This document shows, in pieces, positions 33,457 to 43,400 of a stretch of 58,385 nt of DNA. A program made the translations under genes and the position numbers. Under the pieces are notes generated by a model that was given only the letters and a program-made list of their open reading frames with translations, was not told the DNA's origin and made no database searches. The first letter of the stretch is position 1, and each line of letters starts with the position of its first letter. The DNA is from a virus: the IMG/VR virus record IMGVR_UViG_3300048839_001124, positions 1 through 58,385 of that record. One strand, given 5' to 3'.

Positions 33457-33829
33457 TGAATTACAAAGGGCTAGGCATGAAAACCAAAGGCTTAAGAAAG
33501 AAATCAGCGCTCTTAGAAAGCAATTAGCTAGAATAGATTTTACTCGTTTTCAGAATTTAAGAGAATTAGTAAATAAGCAGCAAAAAGAAGAAGTACAAGA
33601 GCGTAAAGAGCAAAGCCTTGAAAAGCTTAAGAAAAAATGGATGTGTCGAGAATGTGGAAAAGACTATTTACGATTAATGATATACGAGCATCCGATAAAA
33701 GGTATATGTTACTATAGAAAATGTGTCACTCCAATGTGTGGGCACAGAACTGCTATGAAACCCTATACTCCAGAAGTAACTGGTATTACTGAGTCTGGAG
33801 AAGTAAAGGATGGAAAAGATGAAACTTAA
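33347..33829 (+). CDS. Coiled-coil protein with Ogr/Delta-type Cys4 zinc finger (late-activator candidate)
   Basis: Up to 160 aa. Residues 35-100 form a long charged coiled coil (RHENQRLKKEISALRKQL). It is followed by CREC, 22 residues, then C-x4-C and GHRTAMKPYTPEV. The spacing C-x2-C-x22-C-x4-C and the Tyr/Arg next to the third Cys (YYRKC) equal those of phage P2 Ogr and P4 Delta as I recall them; those proteins activate late promoters by contacting the host RNA polymerase alpha subunit. The start is uncertain: the only canonical upstream codon, ATG 33347, lacks a ribosome binding site and overlaps the previous gene by 110 bases. The true start may be non-canonical near 33410-33450, or there may be frameshifting from 33253-33456. 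Confidence 0.55.
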   Translation: MVTYKSLIYTASTLGRIQSEAFLGKSGRINKGDKEYDELQRARHENQRLKKEISALRKQLARIDFTRFQNLRELVNKQQKEEVQERKEQSLEKLKKKWMCRECGKDYLRLMIYEHPIKGICYYRKCVTPMCGHRTAMKPYTPEVTGITESGEVKDGKDET

Positions 33830-34067
33830 GCAAGGTGACCCATTAGTAGTAGATAATAAGATGTATTACTTTCAGACTATTCTTCAGGATGGCTCAGTAG
33901 TCATGCTTTCTGAAGATGGGAAGCTCCATTCAGCCAATATGTATACTGTACAAGTAGTCAAAAGAGACCAAAAAGAAAATATCCTTAGAGAGTTTGTTGG
34001 CTACGCCGCCGAAAATCAGGTTGCTCCAACAGACTTAGTTAATTTAGCCTTGAAAGAGTTGCAGTGA
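33819..34067 (+). CDS. Small beta-barrel-like protein, paralogue of 33253-33456
   Basis: 82 aa. I choose ATG 33819 (AAGG nine bases before) because the protein then begins MKLKQGD, aligned with MRLKVGD of the paralogue; ATG 33810 is also in frame. Residues 1-50 match the paralogue's barrel; the rest is a helical extension (ENILREFVGYAAENQ...LVNLALKELQ). Its stop overlaps the next gene (GTGAAC start region). The pair flanks the zinc-finger gene. Function unknown. Confidence 0.6.
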   Translation: MKLKQGDPLVVDNKMYYFQTILQDGSVVMLSEDGKLHSANMYTVQVVKRDQKENILREFVGYAAENQVAPTDLVNLALKELQ

Positions 34068-35404
34068 ACAAAAAGTATATTTTTGTATACAAAACCACAA
34101 ATTTAAAATCTAATAGGTTTTATATTGGTGTTCACGAAACTAATAATTTAGAGGACGGTTATTTAGGTAGTGGCGTTATTCTTGAAAGGGCAATTAAAAA
34201 GCATGGAAAAGAAAACTTTAAAAGAGAAATTTTAAGCTTTTTTAATACAAAAGAAGAAGCTTATAAACATGAAGCTCTTTTAATTACTCCTGAACTTGTT
34301 AAAAGTGGCGACTGTTACAATATAGCCCTTGGTGGAGCAGGCGGATATACCATTGCAGGCTATTCTGAAGAAGAAAAAATAATTCATGAACGAAAAAGAA
34401 ATAAGGCCTTTAAAGATAGTGGGGCAAATCAAGGCACTAGAAATTTCATGTATGGAAAAAGCCCAAAAGAAGTTTATTCTCCAGAAGTTTATGAGCAATG
34501 GAGATTAAAAAATATAGAAAATAAAAAAGGTGAATTAAATGGTATGTATGGCATCGCACCTTGGCTTCATCCATCTGTTAATGAAAGAACCCAAAATATT
34601 TGGTCAAACGCTGATGTGCTTTATAATATTTGGAAAAATAATAAAGTTAAAGGACATAAATTAGCATCATTAAATAATGATGAATATAATTCTTGTTACA
34701 GTAGAATTGCAGCTAAATTTTTTGAAGATTGGATACCACAAAACGACAGTGAATGGATTAATTTTAAAAGAAAAATAGAAGGCAAAATTCCAATCTTTTT
34801 TACTTCCGATCTTCATTTATTTCACGAAAATGTAATTAAATATAGTAATCGGCCCTTTAAAAATTGTGAAGAAATGCATGAATCTCTCATAAAAAGATGG
34901 AACGCTACAGTTCCCAGTTACGGAATAGTTTATGTACTTGGAGATGTTGGGTTTGCTAAAGGTGATTTAATTAAATCAGTGCTTTCTAGAATGAATGGTA
35001 CTAAAATTTTAATTTTAGGAAATCACGATGGCTCAGTAGGAAAAATGTACGATTCTGGATTTACTTTAGTATTAAATGGAACAACATTATATTTAGGCAA
35101 TCATAGATTAGAACTAACACATTGTCCACCCAGAGGTGTGTGGAGAGAAAATACTGCTGGTATGCGCGGTAGTGATGGTACAGAAAATTGGCATGGCGAA
35201 AGACGACATCATAAATTTTCTAAGCAGTATGACCCCAATAGTTTTTGGCTGCATGGCCACACTCACAAAAAACCAACAGAAAGAACCTTAAACAGAATGT
35301 TTGATGTTGGTATAGATGCTAATCATTATACACCTGTTAGTATGGGCACTATAGAATCTTGGATAGCTTTGATGTCTAAATCTAACGGTCAGAAGCCTGA
35401 ATAG
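34064..35404 (+). CDS. GIY-YIG homing endonuclease fused in frame to calcineurin-like phosphoesterase
   Basis: 446 aa, GTG start at 34064. Residues 4-95 form a GIY-YIG nuclease: YIFVYKTTNL, FYIGVHET, DGYLGSG, AIKKHGKENF and the KHEALLI glutamate. Residues 120-175 carry NUMOD-type DNA-binding motifs (GTRNFMYGKS, GELNGMYGI). From about 243 a complete metallophosphoesterase follows: SDLHLFHENV, RPF, LGDVGF, LGNHD, THCP and HGHTH, ending VGIDANHYTPVS. The phosphoesterase half begins exactly where free-standing phage versions begin, and no in-frame ATG, GTG or TTG lies near the junction, so it can be made only as a fusion. The 3' end overlaps the converging structural gene by 23 bases. Confidence 0.8.
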   Translation: MNKKYIFVYKTTNLKSNRFYIGVHETNNLEDGYLGSGVILERAIKKHGKENFKREILSFFNTKEEAYKHEALLITPELVKSGDCYNIALGGAGGYTIAGYSEEEKIIHERKRNKAFKDSGANQGTRNFMYGKSPKEVYSPEVYEQWRLKNIENKKGELNGMYGIAPWLHPSVNERTQNIWSNADVLYNIWKNNKVKGHKLASLNNDEYNSCYSRIAAKFFEDWIPQNDSEWINFKRKIEGKIPIFFTSDLHLFHENVIKYSNRPFKNCEEMHESLIKRWNATVPSYGIVYVLGDVGFAKGDLIKSVLSRMNGTKILILGNHDGSVGKMYDSGFTLVLNGTTLYLGNHRLELTHCPPRGVWRENTAGMRGSDGTENWHGERRHHKFSKQYDPNSFWLHGHTHKKPTERTLNRMFDVGIDANHYTPVSMGTIESWIALMSKSNGQKPE

Positions 35405-35801
35405 CTACTATACCTTTAAAAGAGAAGCTTAATTTCCATGTCCCCTTTGTAGCGACTTGGTTCTGCTCATTAGTGATTTTTGCTTGCTGAATAAAGAGAA
35501 TATCTTCTCCAGTAGACCTATCTCTAATGCGTATAGATACATAAGTGCCTGATAAAGGACTGTCAGCCCTAGGTCTCAAACCAAGAGCCACTAAGCCGCC
35601 TGAGTTTCTCACTCTGAGGCCAGAAATTGAGCCGCTAACCGAGCCCCTGACAGGAGAAATCTCTTGAGGATAAAAAGCATCTACGCCGTAAATCTCGGCG
35701 TCTTGGCTGTCAATAGTGTATGACACAGACTGGGCTGGGCCATACAATTTGTTGTTTAGGTAAATAAAGATGTCTGCGCCTCTTAAAACAGAATTAGCCA
35801 T
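35382..35801 (-). CDS. Tail structural protein (tail tube-like candidate)
   Basis: 139 aa. Beta-rich: GADIFIYLNNKLYGPAQSV, a DAEIYGVDAFYPQEISPVRGSVSG hairpin and a terminal KLSFSFKGI strand. The opening, the mid-protein fold-back and the length resemble myovirus tail-tube and baseplate-tube proteins. Last gene of the baseplate operon. I cannot distinguish a tube from a baseplate component. Confidence 0.55.
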   Translation of the reverse strand: MANSVLRGADIFIYLNNKLYGPAQSVSYTIDSQDAEIYGVDAFYPQEISPVRGSVSGSISGLRVRNSGGLVALGLRPRADSPLSGTYVSIRIRDRSTGEDILFIQQAKITNEQNQVATKGTWKLSFSFKGIVAIQASDR

Positions 35802-37415
35802 TTACACGCCCCAAACTTGTGTTTTTTCAGAACCAGCTGTTCCAAAAGAACCAAGGCCTTCATCGTTAGGATACAAAATATAAATGATTACGTTTATTCC
35901 TGTAGCTGCTACTTCATTAATTAAGCTTTCAGCATATAACCGACCACTAACTGTGTCAGTTATATACATAGGATAATCTAAACCAATTTTGCTTGGTTGA
36001 AAAGGAAAATTATTGCCTACTAGAGCAATATCTGTTCCAACATCGTGAGAATTTTTAAATCTGTAGCTTGGACTAATTTGAATGGTATTTGTTGAAGGAA
36101 CCGCTATGTAAGGTACTGGGCCTTCTTCTTTAGCTGTTCCAAAACCTACAACTAAAAACCCTTGGCTATCTGGAAAAGGCGTGCTATTATCAACAAAAAT
36201 TAAACTTTCTGTTGAGCCATCTATAGGCTGAGTGTTTAAACAACTATCTTTAGTTATAGTATACCCTTTAGTTATGTCCCACACATAAAAGCCGCCGTCT
36301 TCTGCTGGATTTCCTAAAGGCAAAGCGTCTTCTTTTAAATGCGCTGCGCCTTCAGCATTTCTTCGAACAACCCTAGTCACTGCTGGCATGTATACTTCTA
36401 ATGTACCGCTTTTTGTTTGATAAGCAGCAGCATAATTTAAATTGCTGTTAAGAGTAAATCTAGTTGGTTCAAAAAACAATACGTTATCTGTAGCGCCTTG
36501 AAGAACCACTTCAGATACACCTAAAGGGTTTAAAAACTCTACATAAGCAGCGCCAACTAATCCACCAACAGCTTTAGTAATAGTAAATGTTCCACGATTG
36601 TTTGTATTAAAACCTGAACCAGTAATTACTGCATAGTCCCCTGTTTTAATTTTACCAGTTGATGGGTTGCTTCCAGCGGTCCACGTTGCTCGAATAACTC
36701 CACCATTGCCTAACGAGAGAGTCCATTGAGTAGAAGCGTCACCAGTGGTCGGTCGAATAGAAGGAAATTTTAAATAGCGCTGAGCGCGTCCACCTTTAAC
36801 TCTTACTGTAGAAGATGGGCCAGTGGTTGGAGAAAAAATAACTACGTAATTTCCTGCTCCATCGTTTCTTGGGTTAGCTGAACCAGCTATACCTTTCTTT
36901 TTTAATTCTCGAACTATAGCATCAGAAACTTCTTGAGCTGTAGCTGCTGAAATATTTACAAACTGTGAAGAATCAAAGTTTATAGATATAGTAGTTCCAT
37001 CATCCAGCTGCATTATTAAATCATCACCATTATTTAAAGCATAAGGTTCTAACTCAGTAGAAGCTACGCTTCCACGAGTATACTCTACTCCGTAAATAAC
37101 TTCTAATATACCGTTAATTAAATCTCTAACTTGTTTTCTATTTGTAACTGCTATACCTAATTCTCTAAAAACTTCATCATCTAGACCAACCAATCCTGGT
37201 CGAATAAAATCTCTGTCTGCCAATCTCTGATCAAGATAGCGACCTTCAGCAGTAACAATATACATAGAATCATTGACTGCTTGAACATTTTTAATAAGAT
37301 GAGCGCCTGGTTGAGCTAACCCTTCAAGAACAGCATCGACATTTTTACCAGTAATTTCTTTATTAAGAAATTTTCTAAGTAATTTTTTTGCTTCATCTTT
37401 TGGATCTTGGCTCAT
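35802..37415 (-). CDS. Virion structural protein, baseplate operon
   Basis: 537 aa, GGGAGC before ATG. N-terminal 110 residues are helical (KKLLRKFLNKEITGK, LGIAVTNRKQVRDLINGIL). The rest is beta-rich with GSGFNTNNRGTFTITKA, a unit also recurring in the 2180-aa baseplate protein upstream (GNNGDFLVTGKS, GSNNGTFKVLGA), so the two may share domains that stack or bind one another. The junction with the 2180-aa gene is only 3 bases. Baseplate or tail-tip role inferred from context. Confidence 0.6.
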   Translation of the reverse strand: MSQDPKDEAKKLLRKFLNKEITGKNVDAVLEGLAQPGAHLIKNVQAVNDSMYIVTAEGRYLDQRLADRDFIRPGLVGLDDEVFRELGIAVTNRKQVRDLINGILEVIYGVEYTRGSVASTELEPYALNNGDDLIMQLDDGTTISINFDSSQFVNISAATAQEVSDAIVRELKKKGIAGSANPRNDGAGNYVVIFSPTTGPSSTVRVKGGRAQRYLKFPSIRPTTGDASTQWTLSLGNGGVIRATWTAGSNPSTGKIKTGDYAVITGSGFNTNNRGTFTITKAVGGLVGAAYVEFLNPLGVSEVVLQGATDNVLFFEPTRFTLNSNLNYAAAYQTKSGTLEVYMPAVTRVVRRNAEGAAHLKEDALPLGNPAEDGGFYVWDITKGYTITKDSCLNTQPIDGSTESLIFVDNSTPFPDSQGFLVVGFGTAKEEGPVPYIAVPSTNTIQISPSYRFKNSHDVGTDIALVGNNFPFQPSKIGLDYPMYITDTVSGRLYAESLINEVAATGINVIIYILYPNDEGLGSFGTAGSEKTQVWGV

Positions 37416-37418
37416 TTA

Positions 37419-40400
37419 TTAGCTCCCAATTTGGCTTACGCTAATATCTGTTGCTGGGTCAATAACCAAGCTCTTTTCGCTAGGCTGAATAACTATAACG
37501 TCATTGGCTGAGTTGTACAATGGGCTACTAATAGCTACGGCTCTAACGCCTGGAATAGCATCAACAGTAGCTACTATTTCGCTTATAGCTATAGATTGGC
37601 CAATAGGGTTAGAATTAATTAAAGCAGCTACAGCTGAACGTACTTGTTCAGTAATTTGAACAAAAGGTACACCTGTATTTACTCGTACATCAATACCAAT
37701 AAGAACTCTACGCACTAAAGGTGGATCAATAAAAATTTCTGCTCCAGCAGCAGCTACACCTGGATAAGTTACTGAATCTCGTGGATCACCATAAGTGATT
37801 CTGTTTGTTTCAGCAAGCATACCAATATCATAGCGGTAACTATCTAAACCACTCTTAGCTATTACTGGATAAGAAAGTTTATTTAGAGTAGATACTGTGA
37901 CTGCTCCGCTATTGTTAATTTTGTCTGCTTGTTCAGCAGTATCAAAAATCAAAACTAATTGTTCATCATTAGATGGCTCAACGGCTACTTGACGAATTAC
38001 TTTATAGCCATAATACTTTTGGCCTTCTTCTAAGAACATAGCATTTTCATTTGCTCCTAGAAGAGCAAAATCAAACAAGTTTAAAGAAGTATCTATAACA
38101 ACAGTTTCTCTGTCTAAAACTTCAGAAATTAAATGTGTGCCTTGATTATTTGTTCCAAGGAAATTACCATTTATTCTTACTTTATCTCCAGCAGTAGCGC
38201 TATCATAGTCATAAAATAAAATAGTTGGCCTGTCAACTGTAACTGTTACAGGAGTAACGTTTGAAGCTGTTACTGAATTAGCATTAGCATATTCAACAAA
38301 AGTATTTTGACCTGATTGATAAACTGATATAGAGAATCCTATACCCATGTTTCCATTGGCTGCTGAAGCTACAGGACCAAAAGAAGCGTCTGTAATTCTT
38401 ACTTTAGTTCCATTTACAGTAGCAACAAAGTCACCTAAAGCATCAATAGCTAATTGAGTAGCCAGAACGTTTTGAGCCGCCGTATCTGTAGCACCAACAG
38501 CTACAGGTATAGCTGTGCGTCCAACAATCAGTGGGTCTCCACCGCCGCCTGCTTTATTATACCACACGTAGTACAGTGAACCATCAGCAGCGTCAAGCAA
38601 CCAATAATCTCCAGTAGTGATATCTTGGCTTCTAATTATAGTAACATCTGTAATTTGTTTACGTTTCTCTTGAGCGCCTAAAACTTTAAATGTACCATTA
38701 TTTGAACCAGCTCCAGCAATAGTTAAATCATCACCTTGCTTAATTAAATTTAAACTAGGCTCAGTGCCAACTTGGTTCCAATACATTCTGGTATATTCTG
38801 ATTTAACAAAATTATATTCAGTAGTTCCATCTCCAAGAGTAGCTATATTGTTTGCTGGTAAAGCAATTTCTTCATCAACAGCCCTATCATTTTCAATATA
38901 AAAACTGTCATTAAAAGTTCTGATTAGTTTAAAAGTGCCTTGGTTTAATACATTAAATGGAGATTTTACAATAACAGAGTCGCCTTCTTTTAAACTTAAA
39001 GCTGAAGACATTGTGCCTCCACCAATAGTTTCACCAACAAAGTCAGTTATTGTAGCTCCAGATGTTCCACCGTCAGTATAAGTTAAAGTATAAATACTTC
39101 CATCTGATTCTCTAGTAATAGTTACTAAAGTTCCAACTGCTGAAGCGCTATAACCAGCTACAGCTGAAATAGCTGCTGCTAAATTAGTAGCTGTAATGGC
39201 TTCTGAGCCGCCAACAACAAACTCTACACCTTCAGTAAGAATTGTACTAGTTATTCCATTAGACAGTGTAAAAGAGTCACCAGCTAAGTTAGCATTGCTA
39301 GTTATATTAATTGTAGCTGTAAAATCATTAGACTTACCTAAAGAGTTCAACACTCGAATAGTTTTTGAATCAACGCTTTTTCCAGTAACTAAAAAGTCAC
39401 CGTTATTGCCATAATAAGCAAAGCCAGCAAAAGTAATTCTGTCTCCAATATTTACTTCTTGAAAGTTTGCTGCTCCACCAACAATTTTATAATCTGTATT
39501 ATCTGAGCCAAAAACTCTGATTATAGACATAGAGGTACTAGCTATAGAACCAAAAGAGGCATTTTTATATAGCAATGGGCTAGAACCAACTCCAGTCCAA
39601 GATACACAAACTAGTTTTCCTTGTTTTTCAACTTTCCATGTTCTAGAGTTGATTAAAGAAACTAGTCTAGGGCTACCGAAAAGTCTTTGATCAATTTGTC
39701 TATTGCTAATTTGTATAACGCTTTTTCCAGCGCTTGGATAATTTGGAATTACTCTAGCTGTAGTTAAAGCACTTATACCTGTATTCTTTTCTTGGAAATT
39801 TTCAGCAGCCAGTCTGAGCAATTGTCCACTAATAAATGGTGTACCTTGACTAGCTGAAATATTTGTATGAGTATAAAAATCGTTTACAACATAAGAACTA
39901 GAAATTACGTCTGCTTCTAACGAAGAGGCTGATCCACCAGCCACTTGCACAGAACCATCTGAGCCTAAAACTGAAGTCGAAACTTGTAAGTGTCTTTCTC
40001 TACGAGAAGCATTTACTGTACCTAGAGTTGAGATACCACTAACAGCCAATACATTTACCAATTCAGCAATATGTTTAGCTGTAGTTGGAATTAAACGAAT
40101 TTCTTCTCCACTGTTGATAGCGTAACCAGTACCTGTTGGATAAGTTAAAGTTCGTTTCCAAACAAACTGTGGTGAAGCACCTAAAGAAGTAGTAGCTATC
40201 CAATTTAAACCGTCTCTTAAATATTCACCAACAGAAATTTGGTTTGTAGCATCTGCTGTAGAAAGAGAAATAATACCTGAGCCTGTTAGGCCTCCATCAT
40301 TTACTATAGTAGAAGTAATCCAACTAGTTAAGTTAGCATTTACATAAGTATTTATTTCAGCAGCTGTAGTGTCATCTTTATCAAAGAAAATAACTGTATT

Positions 40401-43400
40401 AGGTATTAAGCTTGCTACATCATTTTGAGCAAAAGCTGAACCGTTTTTACGTGCTACAGTGAAGCTTGTAGCTGTGGGCAAAAATCCACCTAAAGTACTA
40501 ACTCTATAAGTGCCTGTATTACGTAAATCAAACTCAGAATCTTTTCCAATAGTAACATATTCTCCACCAGAAAGAGCGCCTAAAGCAGGAGCAGTACCAG
40601 TGCCAGACCATGTATAAGTAACTTGATCAACTCCAGCTACAGGAGTGTTAGCGGTAATAGTTACGTTCCATTCAGTAGTTCCATCTGCTGAAGTTACTAT
40701 TGCTGAACCGCTTTTTAAGCTAATTCTAATATTAGCGTCTTTGTCTACTACTACTGTATGACTAATGCCTTGATTTGGTTGTGTAGGATAAATATAACCT
40801 ACATTATAACGTTCTCCGCTTTTACCCCAAACGGCTGCTCTAAAAAGCAAAGCGTCTTGAGCTGCTGCTGGGTCTAAAACAAATTTAGCTTTCATTAAAG
40901 CTTTATAATTGTCAAATTTAAAGCCTGAACCAAAAGCTGAAGAAAAAGCGGCTGTTGGACCACTGTCAGAATCATAAGCATTAAAGCTAGTAGAGTTAGC
41001 AGCTATAGTAGAATTTGTTGTTGCTTTTCTATACATAGGTACAGTAAAAGTTCTTTCGCTTGGATTTTGATCTAATACAACAACCATATTATCTTGATAA
41101 CCAAAATCGAAGGGGTAAGCCAAGAAATAGCGATCATCATTACGTATTCTTTTAAAGAAAACGCTATTTTCTAAAGTAACCGCTGTGCCAACCATATCAG
41201 ACAATTGAACAACTTGTTCTTTTGCTGCTTGAGCATCATCTATATTTCCGTATGGGTGTAAAGGTCTAACAATAAGGTTAGGGTCATATCCAAGAGCTTC
41301 TAAATCATCTGTGCTAGTCAAAGTAGGCAAGAAAGAATCGGAAGGATTTGCTGTTGCTTCAGAAGCAAAAGAAGAATGAGCAAAAGCAGGATATTCACCT
41401 AATGAAGCTGAACTCTCATAACTAGCTGTATGATTTACTTTAGTATAATCTGATTGACCAGCATTGAAAGAAATCGCTGTTGCCTCTTCTTCAAGAGTAA
41501 CAATAAGCAAAGCGCCTTTATTTTCTTCAAGAGATTTTGTAGTTAAAACAAAACGCAAATCCTCTTCTATAGAAAGCTCAGCGCCAACTATTTGTTCATT
41601 TAAAAGAGTAGCCAAAGTGTTTATGTTATAATTTCCTGCTGTAATTTTAATTCTTTGAGGAACTTCGGTTGTTCTAACAACAATAAATCCATCTAATATA
41701 GGAATGTTTACTTCAACAGAAGCAGCAGCATATTCAGCGGCGGTAACGGCAATGTCAAGAGTAGTAGCTGTTTTGGCGTGTACTCGGCCTTCTATTCTAT
41801 TATTTGTAAGTAACTCTTTGCACCAATTAATTACATAATCGCCTACTTGAACATCATCAAAGGCTGTAACTATATTAGAAGTATAGCGCACTATATTAGC
41901 TACTGGTTTAGAAACAGAAAGTTCTGTACCAGACACTGCGCCTGTAGGAATAAGAGAAGCAGCAATATCATCAACTAAAATCCAAAAATTTCCATCGGTA
42001 GCAAAACTAACTGTGGCTCCAACAATGTCATCTGAAAAAAGTCGAGCAGCTGAAAAATTACTTCCAGCAGTTAATGAGTCGCCTGGGTCAAGAGGCTTAG
42101 TTAATTTAATTTGTCCAGTGTTTCTGCTAAATTCAAAATCAGATTCTAAACCAGTAGCATTTAAACCTAAAGCAGCCGTAAACATTCCTTTAGAAACTAA
42201 AGTAGAGGCTAATGAAATTGAAATCATTGCTCGATTGCTTACGCCAATATTTGACGTAAGTCGAATAGATTGGCCTTCAACAGAAGCTGTTAAACCAGTA
42301 AGCTTAGCATTCATTACTGCAACCCAAGAAGCTAAATCATTATTAGGGCTCACAGTTGGAAAGGCAGTATTATCAATAAAATCTTGATTAGTAAAAGTAA
42401 AAGTTATTGGAGCAGTATTGTCAATTTCAATTATAAGAGTGTCTCCTGAAGCAATTGAAGGAGACCAATCAGATTGTTGAGCGCTAATTACAAAAGCTTC
42501 TCGACCATTTTTAGATAAAGGTAAACTATTTCTATATAAACGAAGAGTTTGAACTTCATTTGCTGGGAAGCCTAAATTTTCAGAAGCGTTTGTTCCAATA
42601 GTCGGTTCTACGGCTTGTATATCTTCATTAATTTCTTCTTTAGCAGAAATTGTTACTCGCGTACCATTATCTGCTGTAGCTGCTGAAAAATTTAAAGCAT
42701 AATTACTATTAATTGAAGCAACAATCTCATAAGCGCTAGCTGCGCCTGGAGCTTGAAAGTCTGAAGCATCAAAAGTATGTTCAGATAAATCACCGCCAAC
42801 TTTAACAGCTAGCTTTTCTCCACCATAGATAACAAAAGGTTGAATATTTGCAGTTTCTAAATAAGCTTTTGCTACGCCTGTTTGTCTTCCACCAGTAGCT
42901 AATTGAAAACTGTTTTCTCCACCAAGGGCTGAGTCAACAATAAACTCTAAGCCTACGCCTTCAGTTTTTCTTTCATAACCTGTGCCATCGTTTACATATA
43001 AACGAGTGAGTCCACCAGTAGTTATAATTTCGTTAGAAGTAACAGAAGAAGCTTCATCAAAAGCTGTTGCGCCTAATACTGCGTTTTTAACTGCTAATGC
43101 GCTACCTAGTCCACGAGTAAGTTTTGCTCTTTTAATACGAGCGCGTAGTTCATCATCGGTTTCTTCATCTTGACCATTTTTGAATGGGCCAGGATTGGTT
43201 ACTGAAGCGCCTGGAAAGGGTTCAACAGTGAATTCTTTAATAGCTAATCTAGGTACATTTCCTGATGTACCAACTTGTTGAGCAGTAACTCGTACTCCTT
43301 CAACTACATTTTCTCCATCAAGCAGAATGGCTGTTTCACTGGTAGCAAAAGAAATATCTTCTGCTCCACCAGCTGAAGGGGCTTTAACTAGAGTGCTTCC

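Noticed and set aside
33453-33527. ATGATG after ACAAGGA in the Ogr-like region
   Set aside because: Good-looking start, but that frame closes after about 24 codons and does not encode the finger.
35382-35404. Bidirectional terminator between converging genes
   Set aside because: The genes overlap by 23 bases and no stem with a T run is visible; the same holds at 19031-19041 and 47962-47964.
42013-42387. 124-codon plus-strand open frame opposite the giant baseplate gene
   Set aside because: Shadow of the 2180-aa frame; composition rich in Pro/Ser/Lys as expected from an antisense frame, no start signal.
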